Assembly (NCBI RefSeq): GCF_003048615.2
Contig: NZ_CP049263.1
Location: 682,001-746,000, forward strand
Source: Campylobacter concisus
GTDB taxonomy: Bacteria > Campylobacterota > Campylobacteria > Campylobacterales > Campylobacteraceae
DNA: 64,000 bases
Direction of reading: 5' to 3'
A program made the translations under genes and the position numbers. Positions 1-7,490 of the stretch are shown here, in pieces (the stretch's first letter is position 1; the number at the start of each line of letters is the position of its first letter). Under the pieces are notes generated by a model that had not been told where the DNA came from, did not search any database, and was given only the letters and a program-made list of their open reading frames with translations.

Positions 1-545
1 ATGTCAGGTAGCTTTGTCTCAGGGTCTGCGACATATTTTAAAAAGCCGATTATTGAGCCCATGAGGCCACTTACGATGATACCAGAAAGAACTAGCATAA
101 GCGTGCTCGTGCGTCCCATCATCTTAGGTATGGCTAGTGTGATAGCAACGGCTGCTAGGCCAAAGCCAAAGGCAAAAGCCTGCACCCAAAATAGCGATAG
201 ATCAAAGATGATAGCAGTGGCTGCTCCCACGCAAGCGCCCGCTGAGACGCCAAGAAGATCAGGACTAACTAGCTGGTTTTTAAAGACGCCTTGATAGGCT
301 GCACCACTCACGCTAAGAGCAGCTCCAACAAGGATGGCTGCGATGATGCGTGGGATGCGTAAATTTTCTATCACATTTGTGATGTTGCTAGCTGCGCCAT
401 CTCCAAAACCAAAGCTGTGAGCTAGCACGCTAAAGACGTCGTTAAAAGGTATGTAAAATCTACCAACGCCAAGTGCGACAAAGGCGCAAGCTAGCGTTAG
501 CAAAGCTAAAAAGATAACAACTATTGAAAAATTTGCGTTTTTCAT
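1..545 (-). CDS. FecCD-family ABC transporter permease (5' part; 3' end outside window)
   Basis: This is the inner-membrane permease of a periplasmic-binding-protein-dependent importer for an iron chelate, haem or cobalamin-type substrate. Reading from the ATG at 545, the protein starts with a hydrophobic helix. It then shows the FecCD-type stretch RIPRIIAAILVGAALSVSG followed by YQGVFKNQLVSPDLLG, which is the loop typical of the BtuC/FecC/FhuB family. About 181 residues are visible and the frame is still open at base 1, so roughly half the protein is missing. The start lies 3 bases after the stop of the substrate-binding gene, so the two are one transcript. An ATPase gene probably follows outside the window. 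The substrate cannot be told from the sequence. Confidence 0.9.
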   Translation of the reverse strand, partial: MKNANFSIVVIFLALLTLACAFVALGVGRFYIPFNDVFSVLAHSFGFGDGAASNITNVIENLRIPRIIAAILVGAALSVSGAAYQGVFKNQLVSPDLLGVSAGACVGAATAIIFDLSLFWVQAFAFGFGLAAVAITLAIPKMMGRTSTLMLVLSGIIVSGLMGSIIGFLKYVADPETKLPD

Positions 546-548
546 ATC

Positions 549-1604
549 TTACTTGCTGCTACCGTCTGGATTTAGACCTTTTATGATATAGCCGTACTCT
601 GTATCGCTAAGATCGTGATTTAAGAACTCTTTATAAAACTCTTTTGTTTTTGCTTTTATATCGACATCTTTAAATAGATCTGGTTGGATAGTCTTTGCTG
701 CCCATAAAATTTGAAGCACGTTTTCAGCGCCGTATCTATCCCAGCTAAATACACCTTTTGGGTTGCCGTAAATTTTGCCGTTTTTAACAGCGTTTGAGCC
801 AGAGAATGCAGGGTGCTCTTTTATCTTTTTGATCTGTGCATCTGTGTCATTGCCGCCAACGATGATGATATCAGGATTTGCATTGATGATCTCTTCTGCG
901 CTAACTTCGATCATTGAACCTTCAGTTTGGATAGCATTTACACCGCCACCTAGCTTGATCCAAGTGTTTTGGATAGTGTTTGTACCATCAATTTTTAGCA
1001 AATTCGCTCCGCCAAGAAGGTGAAGTACTTTTGGACGTTTAGCGTCAGGGATGTTTTTTGTTCTTGCTGTTACAAACTCAGAGTTATCGTGGATTTTATT
1101 AGCAAGTTTTTCAGCTTTTTTTCTAGCGTCATCAGTGCCTATGACTTCGGCTGTTGCGTAGATGCTTTTCTCCATATCTGGATAGTCTCTAAAGATCAAA
1201 TTTACCGCGCTAAAGCCGTTTTTGATAAGTTCATCTTGGTAGTTTTTGCTTGATACCACGATAACATCAGGAGCAAGTTTAACAAGCTCTTCGATCTGAA
1301 GGTCTTTGCCGTTTAGTGCAGCTGGTAAATTTTTAAGTTTTGGATAGACGTGCTCAAACCACTTGTTGGTTTTGATCAGATCAGTTGTGGCTACAACCTT
1401 ATCCATACCGCCAAGTGCTAGGATGATCTCGTTGTTTGCATTCCATAATGCAGCGATCTTCTCAACCTTCTCAGGCACGCTTACTTTGACGCCTTTCATA
1501 TCTGTGATGCTTCTAGCAGACTCAGCTGCGCTTAGGCTAAGAGCTGCAAAAAGTGAAGCAACAAGGCCTATTTTAGCCACTTTGTGCATGAAATTCATTT
1601 GCAT
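549..1604 (-). CDS. Periplasmic substrate-binding protein of an iron-chelate/cobalamin-type ABC importer
   Basis: The 351-residue protein binds the substrate in the periplasm and hands it to the FecCD permease encoded 3 bases downstream. After a signal peptide (AKIGLVASLFAALSLSAAES) it shows the two-lobed class III binding-protein pattern (PF01497): an N-terminal EKIAALWNANNEIILALGG segment, LAPDVIVVSS, then NPDIIIVGG and a C-terminal SWDRYGAENVLQILWAAK. An in-frame ATG exists at 1688, but the ATG at 1604 was chosen. It has an AAAGGA ribosome site just upstream and puts the signal peptide at the N terminus, whereas the longer form would place a repeat-type operator inside the gene. The ligand may be ferric siderophore, haem or corrinoid, and this is not resolved. 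Confidence 0.88.
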   Translation of the reverse strand: MQMNFMHKVAKIGLVASLFAALSLSAAESARSITDMKGVKVSVPEKVEKIAALWNANNEIILALGGMDKVVATTDLIKTNKWFEHVYPKLKNLPAALNGKDLQIEELVKLAPDVIVVSSKNYQDELIKNGFSAVNLIFRDYPDMEKSIYATAEVIGTDDARKKAEKLANKIHDNSEFVTARTKNIPDAKRPKVLHLLGGANLLKIDGTNTIQNTWIKLGGGVNAIQTEGSMIEVSAEEIINANPDIIIVGGNDTDAQIKKIKEHPAFSGSNAVKNGKIYGNPKGVFSWDRYGAENVLQILWAAKTIQPDLFKDVDIKAKTKEFYKEFLNHDLSDTEYGYIIKGLNPDGSSK

Positions 1605-1664
1605 ATTTTTTCCTTTTTTCGTGTGAAATAGTTTGGTTGATATGTTACTGCTATTTACATTAAT

Positions 1665-1704
1665 ATTGTGTAAAATTTGCATGTTCATTGTGAAAAAATT
1701 GCAT
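1665..1704 (-). promoter_or_regulatory. Tandem 18-bp direct repeat, likely operator of the ABC uptake operon
   Basis: Two copies of an 18-mer, ATTGTGTAAAATTTGCAT (1665-1682) and ATTGTGAAAAAATTGCAT (1687-1704), differ at two positions. Their starts are 22 bp apart, about two helical turns, so a dimeric or paired regulator would sit on one face of the helix. They lie 60-100 bases upstream of the start of the substrate-binding gene. The layout resembles tandem half-sites of an OmpR-type response regulator. It does not look like a classical Fur box. The regulator is unknown and the function is inferred from placement. Confidence 0.5.
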
Positions 1705-1751
1705 ATTTTGTAAATTCATATAAAGCTAATAGGATAAATATTCTCCTTTTA

Positions 1752-1765
1752 TTGACATATATCAT
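1752..1765 (+). promoter_or_regulatory. FNR/CRP-family-like operator upstream of the NO reductase
   Basis: The sequence TTGAC-ATAT-ATCAT matches the FNR-type dyad TTGAT-N4-ATCAA at eight of ten positions. Its centre is 1758.5. A GATAAA -10-like hexamer lies at 1786-1791, which would put the box near -40, the class II activator position. An oxygen- or NO-responsive Crp/Fnr regulator would make sense for a respiratory NO reductase. The box is a single inspected match, not a tested site. Confidence 0.5.
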
Positions 1766-1822
1766 TAGTCACTATTTTGAAATGAGATAAACTTTCTCCT
1801 AAATTTTAAAAAAGGAGAATCA

Positions 1823-4054
1823 ATGCGTGAATACAAAAGATACTGGCTCGTACTTGTTGCTGTGCTGGTGGTTTGCTTTAGTATTTTAGGCTACTACGGC
1901 GTTGAGGTTTATAGAAATTCGCCTCCAGTTGTAAATTTCACTGACGAAAATGGCAAGGTCGTGATCGACAAAGAGAGTATCTATAAAGGTCAAGAGGCTT
2001 GGCAAAGCATAGGTGGTATGCAAGTTGGCTCTGTTTGGGGGCACGGGGCATATCAAGCGCCTGATTGGAGTGCGGACTGGCTTCACAAAGAGCTAGTTGC
2101 CTTTTTAGAGATCAAAGCTGATGAAATTTATCATCTAAAATACGCCGATCTAAACGACGAGCAAAAGGCAAATTTAAAGGTTTTACTTAAAAAAGAGTAT
2201 AGAGAAAATAGCGTAAAGGACGATAAATTTGTGCTAAGCGCCGATAGGCTAAAAGCGATAAGCCAAGTAGCTAGCGAGTATGCTGCTCTTTTTGGAGATG
2301 ATCCTAAGTTTAAATCTTTAAGAGAAGCTTATGCGATGAAAGAAAACACGCTCCCAGGTGCAAGCGACAGAGCTGATCTAAACAACTTCTTCTTCTGGTC
2401 AGCCTGGGCGACAGCGACAAACAGACCTGGTAGCGAGGCAACCTACACAAACAACTGGCCGCACGAGCCACTAATCGATAACGTGCCAACAAGCGAAAAT
2501 ATCTTTTGGTCGATCGCAAGCGTCGTGATACTTCTAACAGGAGTTGGACTTCTTGTTTGGTTTAGCTCATTTTACGGCAAAAAAGATGACGAAAAGCTTG
2601 AGCCTATCAGTGAAGATCCGCTTAAAAAGCTAAATTTAACACCGTCACAAAAGGCGCTTAAAAAGTATCTCTTTGTCACATTAGCTCTTTTTGCGTTTCA
2701 AATTTTAATAGGTGGCTTTACGGCTCACTACACAGTCGAAGGACAAGAATTTTATGGCATAAATTTATCAGCCTACATCCCTTATTCGCTTGCTAGAACG
2801 TGGCATATACAAGCTAGCATATTTTGGATAGCGACTGGATTTTTAGCGGCTGGACTATTTTTAGCTCCGATCATAAATGGCGGCAAGGATCCAAAATTTC
2901 AAAAGCTTGGCGTTGATCTGCTCTTTTATGCGCTACTTATCCTTGTAGTTGGCAGTTTTATGGGTGAGTATCTAGCTATCGCAAACATCATGCCTATAAA
3001 TTTAAGCTTCTGGCTTGGACATCAAGGCTATGAATACATCGATCTTGGACGTGTTTGGCAGATAATTTTATTTGTCGGTCTTGTCATCTGGATGCTTCTG
3101 CTTCTTCGTGGATTTGCAGGTGGGTTTAAAAACAAAGGCGATAAAAATTTACTAGCTATCTTTGCTATGTCAGCGGTTGCAGTTGGCTTATTTTACGGAG
3201 CAGGACTATTTTATGGTCAAAGAAGTCCATTGCCAGTGATGGAGTACTGGCGCTGGTGGGTCGTGCATCTTTGGGTTGAGGGCTTTTTTGAGGTATTTGC
3301 GACGGCTTCGCTCGCCTTTGTCTTTGTCTCGCTGGGCCTTGTTTCAAAAAGATTTGCGACATTTTCAACGCTTGCAAGTGCGTCACTCTTTATGATAGGC
3401 GGCATCCCAGGCACATTTCACCACCTCTACTTTGCAGGCACCACAACTCCTATAATGGCTATTGGTGCAAGCTTTTCAGCGCTTGAGGTCGTGCCTTTGG
3501 TGCTTCTTGGCGCTGAGGCGTATGAGCACTACAAACTTCAGTTTGCTCAAAGCTGGGCTAAAACGCTTAAATGGCCGCTTTACTGCTTCATCGCAGTTGC
3601 CTTTTGGAATATGCTAGGCGCTGGCGTCTTTGGATTTTTGATAAATCCTCCGATCTCGCTATTTTACATCCAAGGACTAAATACAACGCCAGTTCACGGA
3701 CACGCAGCGCTATTTGGCGTTTATGGATTTTTGGCACTTGGCTTTGTCTGGCTTGTGGCTACTTATCTATTTAAAGGGCAAGAATTTGATGAAAATTTGA
3801 TGAAAGTTGGCTTTTGGGGGCTAAATGCAGGACTTATGCTAATGATCGTGCTTTCACTACTTCCAATAGGCATCTATCAGGCATTTGCAAGTCTAGATCA
3901 AGGTATGTGGTATGCTAGAAGCGCTGAGTTTTTACAACAGTCGCACTTGCAAAATTTAAGATGGCTAAGGATGCTTGGCGACATGATTTTGATAATCGGC
4001 GGCATCTGCTTCTTTGCTCAGCTTTTAAAATTTATGCTTAACAAAAAGGCTTAA
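1823..4054 (+). CDS. norZ: Quinol-dependent nitric oxide reductase (qNor, NorB/NorZ type)
   Basis: This haem-copper-oxidase-family enzyme reduces two NO to N2O with electrons from menaquinol in the inner membrane. At 743 residues it is the long single-subunit form, in which the N-terminal periplasmic domain (about residues 35-215, with GGMQVGSVWGHGAY and HEPLIDN) replaces the NorC cytochrome. Many membrane helices follow. Expected non-haem iron ligands are visible as His482 (WVVHLWVEG), His533 and His534 (GTFHHLYF), with Glu486 one turn away; the 51-residue spacing and the glutamate match known qNor enzymes. No separate norC is present. An FNR-like box precedes it and a DUF1523 gene follows. 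It probably detoxifies or respires NO made during nitrate/nitrite use. Confidence 0.95.
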   Translation: MREYKRYWLVLVAVLVVCFSILGYYGVEVYRNSPPVVNFTDENGKVVIDKESIYKGQEAWQSIGGMQVGSVWGHGAYQAPDWSADWLHKELVAFLEIKADEIYHLKYADLNDEQKANLKVLLKKEYRENSVKDDKFVLSADRLKAISQVASEYAALFGDDPKFKSLREAYAMKENTLPGASDRADLNNFFFWSAWATATNRPGSEATYTNNWPHEPLIDNVPTSENIFWSIASVVILLTGVGLLVWFSSFYGKKDDEKLEPISEDPLKKLNLTPSQKALKKYLFVTLALFAFQILIGGFTAHYTVEGQEFYGINLSAYIPYSLARTWHIQASIFWIATGFLAAGLFLAPIINGGKDPKFQKLGVDLLFYALLILVVGSFMGEYLAIANIMPINLSFWLGHQGYEYIDLGRVWQIILFVGLVIWMLLLLRGFAGGFKNKGDKNLLAIFAMSAVAVGLFYGAGLFYGQRSPLPVMEYWRWWVVHLWVEGFFEVFATASLAFVFVSLGLVSKRFATFSTLASASLFMIGGIPGTFHHLYFAGTTTPIMAIGASFSALEVVPLVLLGAEAYEHYKLQFAQSWAKTLKWPLYCFIAVAFWNMLGAGVFGFLINPPISLFYIQGLNTTPVHGHAALFGVYGFLALGFVWLVATYLFKGQEFDENLMKVGFWGLNAGLMLMIVLSLLPIGIYQAFASLDQGMWYARSAEFLQQSHLQNLRWLRMLGDMILIIGGICFFAQLLKFMLNKKA

Positions 4055-4088
4055 ATTTATGGGGGCGCTTTGCCCCTTTGTTTAAGCT
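4050..4088 (+). terminator. Stem-loop after the NO reductase gene
   Basis: GGGGC and GCCCC pair around GCTTT just after the stop codon. Outer arms GCTTAAA and TTTAAGC extend the stem, and a short T-rich tail follows. It is a moderate terminator and may only attenuate transcription into the DUF1523 gene, which has its own CATAAAAT -10-like box at 4096-4103. Confidence 0.5.
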
Positions 4089-4125
4089 ATCTTTTCATAA
4101 AATAGCGCAAATTTAAAGGATAGAA

Positions 4126-4674
4126 ATGATCACATTTATAAAAAGAATTTGCGTTAGTTTTGTCGTGCTTTTGCACCTGTTTTTAGCTCTTGTGGTTGAT
4201 TATTCATTCCCACACTACGCAAGCGTGCAGATAACTGGTGGCGACGTAAAACGCATGGACAAAGATGGCATCATAGACGCTAAAAACCCAGCCGATGGGC
4301 CTGTTAGAGATGTCTATTTTATCTACGCAAAAGATGCGCAAAATGACCAAAAGGTGATGGCTTATAGAAACGAAGATACGGCGTGGGGCTTTCCATTTTA
4401 TTTTAAATTTAACTCAGCCGACATCCAAGCCATGGCTCAAGGCTTTGCAAATAGCGATAACAACGTCACTATCAAGTACTACGGATATAGAATTTCTATG
4501 CTAAATGAGTTTAGAAACGTGATCTCGATAAAAGATAGCGGCACAAACACCAGCTGGCCTATCGCTAGTTACGTGCTTTACTTCATCTTATTTATCTCGC
4601 TTGTTATCTGGATAAGAAAGATAAATAAGATTTTTAAACCTAGAATAGATCAAAATAGTGCAGAAAATAAATAG
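4126..4674 (+). CDS. DUF1523 family membrane-anchored protein
   Basis: The 182-residue protein has an N-terminal membrane helix (about residues 7-25), a periplasmic domain beginning HYASVQITGGDVKRMD, and a second helix near the C terminus (about 145-165) followed by a basic cytoplasmic tail. The early ITG-x-x-VKR motif and the two-helix layout fit DUF1523, a proteobacterial family of unknown function. The ATG at 4126 has an AAAGGA ribosome site. It follows the NO reductase by about 70 bases and has its own likely promoter. A link to NO metabolism would be by proximity only. No catalytic residues are evident. Confidence 0.75.
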   Translation: MITFIKRICVSFVVLLHLFLALVVDYSFPHYASVQITGGDVKRMDKDGIIDAKNPADGPVRDVYFIYAKDAQNDQKVMAYRNEDTAWGFPFYFKFNSADIQAMAQGFANSDNNVTIKYYGYRISMLNEFRNVISIKDSGTNTSWPIASYVLYFILFISLVIWIRKINKIFKPRIDQNSAENK

Positions 4675-4694
4675 GAAAATATTTTAAGAGAAGG

Positions 4695-4712
4695 GGTGGG
4701 CAAAAGCCCACC
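4695..4712. terminator. Bidirectional terminator between convergent genes
   Basis: A perfect 7-bp stem GGTGGGC/GCCCACC closes an AAAA loop. On the + strand it is followed by GTTTTAG. Read on the - strand it is followed by CTTCTCTTAAAATATTTT. It therefore serves both the DUF1523 gene and the hibernation factor gene, which converge here. Confidence 0.8.
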
Positions 4713-4715
4713 GTT

Positions 4716-5243
4716 TTAGTAAAGACCGAAAGTTCCGTCTGTTCTTTTGTAGATGACGCGCATTTTGGCATCGACATCGTTAAATACGTAAAATTGTTTA
4801 TCGCTTGATTTTAGTTTATCAAGCGCTTCTTCTACCTCAAGAGGTTTGTAAATTTCAAGCTCCATAGGCACGATCTCTTCGACACCTTCGATCTTTTCTT
4901 CGCCTATTCTAGATCGAAATTCTTTATCATCAGCCTTACCTTTTACGGTAAATTTCTTATCGTGCTCTCTTCTTAAAACTTTTGAAGCCTTTTCAATAGC
5001 AAGATCGATCGCTGCATAGAGATCTTTATCTTTTTGGCGAACGACTATCGTGTCTTTATGTGCCATATTTAGAGAAAATTCTGCATTAAAGCCCTTTTTA
5101 CCTTGCTTTTCATCTGCTCCTACTATGCATCTTGCTGAGATGATGTCAAGGTTGTACTTGCCAAGGGTGTCAAAAGCGTCTTGGATGTAGTTTTTGATGG
5201 GCTCTGTTAGCTCAAATTGTTTTCCTACAATGCTTATGTTCAT
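4716..5243 (-). CDS. hpf: Long-form ribosome hibernation promoting factor
   Basis: HPF binds the 30S decoding centre and dimerises idle ribosomes into 100S particles in starvation. At 175 residues it is the long type. The N-terminal S30AE/YfiA domain (about residues 1-100) begins MNISIVGKQFELTEPIKNYI and contains the basic VRQKDKDLYAAIDLAIEKAS segment. The C-terminal dimerisation domain (about 120-175) shows KPLEVEEALDKL, QFYVFND and MRVIYKRTDGTFGLY. The ATG at 5243 has an AAGGAG ribosome site. A TATAAT -10 (reverse strand, 5272-5277) sits about 30 bases upstream, so the gene is probably transcribed on its own. Confidence 0.94.
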   Translation of the reverse strand: MNISIVGKQFELTEPIKNYIQDAFDTLGKYNLDIISARCIVGADEKQGKKGFNAEFSLNMAHKDTIVVRQKDKDLYAAIDLAIEKASKVLRREHDKKFTVKGKADDKEFRSRIGEEKIEGVEEIVPMELEIYKPLEVEEALDKLKSSDKQFYVFNDVDAKMRVIYKRTDGTFGLY

Positions 5244-5271
5244 CGCAATCTCCTTTATAGAAAGTAAGATG

Positions 5272-5277
5272 ATTATA
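5272..5277 (-). promoter_or_regulatory. -10 box for hpf
   Basis: A perfect TATAAT reads on the - strand, roughly 30 bases before the hpf ATG and just ahead of its AAGGAG ribosome site. No clear -35 box was seen, which is normal for Campylobacter sigma-70 promoters. Confidence 0.6.
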
Positions 5278-5323
5278 ACACGACGAAACTAAAAGCAAAT
5301 TAAAGTAAAATCTTTATAAAATT

Positions 5324-5746
5324 TTAAAGTTTCTGAAGAGTTCGTTTGTGAAAATTTATAGGATTTAGTGCTTTTCCTGGTTTTGATGTTACATAGACAT
5401 CAAGCATAACATTACCAGTGCTTGCCATGCCACTAGTTCCAGGCATAACAGATGGAGGAGTGCATATGCCAATGTCTCCAAAATATGTTATCTCTACATC
5501 AAAATCAAACATATCATTAAACTCGCCGCTTACTTTATCTAAACATTTATTTGAAAAGTTTGTTCTAAAAATTTCATATATAGCGTATTCTGCTGCTGAT
5601 TGAGCAATGAGTTGCGCTTGCTCTCTTAGATAAATTTCACTACTTTGTCTGGCTGACGTACTAGCTATTGAAAGAGCAAGAGTACCAATAGATGCTGCAA
5701 CTACCAAAAAAAATATAGCCGCTAGTAATGTAAAACCTTTTCTCAT
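5324..5746 (-). CDS. Prepilin-like protein, MshP/PilX-like, without Glu5
   Basis: The 140-residue protein begins MRKGFTLLAAIFFLVVAAS, a type III prepilin leader with Gly-Phe cleavage site and a long hydrophobic helix. Position +5 of the mature chain is Ala instead of the usual Glu, as in tip-located GspK/MshP/PilX-type minor pilins. The helix continues into EQAQLIAQSAAEYAIYEIF, close in style to MshP. The start at 5746 overlaps the previous gene's stop as TAATG and has a GGCGGTG ribosome site; an ATG further upstream at 5803 is possible but would bury the leader. It is the last gene of the cluster. Two cysteines in the C-terminal part may form a disulfide. Confidence 0.75.
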   Translation of the reverse strand: MRKGFTLLAAIFFLVVAASIGTLALSIASTSARQSSEIYLREQAQLIAQSAAEYAIYEIFRTNFSNKCLDKVSGEFNDMFDFDVEITYFGDIGICTPPSVMPGTSGMASTGNVMLDVYVTSKPGKALNPINFHKRTLQKL

Positions 5747-6774
5747 TAGTACACCGCCTTTGATTTGCATATAGTTATCTCTGATTTTTCTGCTTTTACA
5801 CAAAGTTTAAGTGCTATTACACCATTTTTTTCAGTAAAAACAAATCTAGTCACGCGCTTGGCTAGTGTCGCACTTTCGGCTGTGATGTCTTTAGGCGAGG
5901 ATCCTCCAAAATTTTTAAAGCTTTCGTTTAGCCATGGTCTATAATTGTAGTAAATTTTAAGATCAAAAACACCATCTTTTTCATCTTGGGTGCTTTGATT
6001 GCCTGGTGCTATTGCTATGGCTGTATATGCGAGCTTATACTGCTCTGAGATTTTTTTGTGGGTAGCAAAGTTGCTTGAAATTTTAAGTGTATCGATTGAT
6101 TTTATACCAACTTTTGCTATATCTAGGTCACTTTCGTGAAAAGTATCTTGATAACCAAAGCTAGAAGAAACTTTATAAAGTATGCCAGAAAATATCGCTA
6201 CTAACCCGCTATTTTCGTTATTTGCATCTATGCATCTATCATTGCTGGTTATATTGTCATTATCATCGTTATCTTTTTTGCAAGTTAGATCTTTTACGCT
6301 ATTTTTAAAAGCGTCATTAAATTTACTTCCTGGGCTTTTTAATCCATTTGCGACTGAGCTATTTGCAAGATCAACGTATCCGCTATATAAGCCTTCTTCT
6401 ACGATATCATTTCCGCTTGCATCAGTCCCTTTATATTCACCTACGCCGTTAAATAGCTCATACGCAGCAGGAATAAACTCCAAAATTTCAAAATCATTGC
6501 TTAAATTTACACCACTATCGTTTAGTGCTAGATAGTCCCCATTTTGCTTTCTTGCTATGACACTTTGTTTTATTCTATGGCTAAGAAGTGAGGAAATTTG
6601 CTCTAGTGCGATCTCGCTTTGTGTCTCTATGTCGTTTACGGTTTTGCTTTGAAAGTAGTTTTGGTATAGATTCATAAGAGTATTAAAGCTCATAAGTGCG
6701 ATGATACCAAGGACTGTTATAACTATTATTAGTTCAAGTAGTGTAAAAGCTTTTTTTACTTTTTTCATTGCCAC
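5746..6774 (-). CDS. Prepilin-like protein, MshO/PulJ-like
   Basis: The 342-residue protein has the leader MAMKKVKKAFTLLELIIVI, with Ala at -1, Phe at +1 and the conserved Glu at +5, followed by a single membrane helix and an extended coiled segment. The long C-terminal domain carries several cysteine pairs (LTCKKDND, NDRCIDAN, LKLCVK, ITICKSK). Its length and position between two other prepilin-like genes suggest the large minor pilin of the MshO/GspJ class. The start overlaps the end of the upstream gene by 10 bases and the stop overlaps the next start by 1, so the three are translationally coupled. Function in a pilus tip or pseudopilus is inferred. Confidence 0.78.
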   Translation of the reverse strand: MAMKKVKKAFTLLELIIVITVLGIIALMSFNTLMNLYQNYFQSKTVNDIETQSEIALEQISSLLSHRIKQSVIARKQNGDYLALNDSGVNLSNDFEILEFIPAAYELFNGVGEYKGTDASGNDIVEEGLYSGYVDLANSSVANGLKSPGSKFNDAFKNSVKDLTCKKDNDDNDNITSNDRCIDANNENSGLVAIFSGILYKVSSSFGYQDTFHESDLDIAKVGIKSIDTLKISSNFATHKKISEQYKLAYTAIAIAPGNQSTQDEKDGVFDLKIYYNYRPWLNESFKNFGGSSPKDITAESATLAKRVTRFVFTEKNGVIALKLCVKAEKSEITICKSKAVY

Positions 6775-7490
6775 TCTTTCACGCTTAAAGTTCCACTCTC
6801 GCCCACGTTAAATGCATATCCATAAAATACATTTTTGATCTCTTCATTGCCTGAGCCGTGTTTAAAAAGAGAAGTGGTGATCTTTATTTCATTTACATCT
6901 TTTTGATTTATTGGGTTTGCTGCGTTTATTATAAATTTGTCCGTACCCTCTTTTACTTCAGATTTCATACTTATATCTACGATAAAATCACGATTTTTAC
7001 GGTCAGAGGTTGTTGAGTTTATAGTTTTAGTACGGCCATCATAGTAAGATTTTATAGTCTTAATGGCTAAATTTGCGCTGGTTGTAGCTTCTGGAAGTGT
7101 TGAGTTGGCTGGCTTTTGAGAACATGGAATAGGTGTTGAATGCTGATATGGATAGGCTAGTATCCTGTGTCCATCGCCTTTTATGCCACTGTCGTTAAAA
7201 AAATTTGGATTAGCTCCATTGGGCTCACATATGATAAGAGGGTAGGTTATCGCTTCTTCCATATGGGTTGCAGGATTTGCACTTCCTGCAACTAATACTT
7301 GCGGCGCAAAAGGCGCTTTTAATATGAGTGACATATATGTTTTTGCGCTCATTACGCCTTCTTGCATCAAGGCTTGCTCGCTTAAATTTGAAGTTGTTTT
7401 TATAGCTAGCGGCAGGCTCACACTTACTATGGCTACTACAAGTACTGATAAGATAAGCTCTATCAGTGAAAAGCCACTTCTTTTTACCAC
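6765..7490 (-). CDS. Prepilin-like protein, MshD-like
   Basis: The 241-residue protein starts with GTG at 7490, inside the last codons of the giant gene upstream, and reads MVKRSGFSLIELILSVLVV. This is a short basic leader, a Gly-Phe processing site and Glu at +5, a classical prepilin peptidase substrate. A hydrophobic helix and a globular domain follow; the domain contains a possible disulfide pair (PLIICEPNG and PIPCSQK). It is the first of three overlapping prepilin-like genes. It overlaps its upstream neighbour by 7 bases, so its translation is coupled to that of the giant secreted protein. This supports a shared structure. Confidence 0.8.
   Translation of the reverse strand: MVKRSGFSLIELILSVLVVAIVSVSLPLAIKTTSNLSEQALMQEGVMSAKTYMSLILKAPFAPQVLVAGSANPATHMEEAITYPLIICEPNGANPNFFNDSGIKGDGHRILAYPYQHSTPIPCSQKPANSTLPEATTSANLAIKTIKSYYDGRTKTINSTTSDRKNRDFIVDISMKSEVKEGTDKFIINAANPINQKDVNEIKITTSLFKHGSGNEEIKNVFYGYAFNVGESGTLSVKEWQ

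Noticed and set aside
1605-1688. Longer form of the substrate-binding protein starting at 1688
   Set aside because: It would put 28 hydrophilic residues before the signal peptide and overlap the tandem repeat; the start at 1604 has a proper ribosome site.
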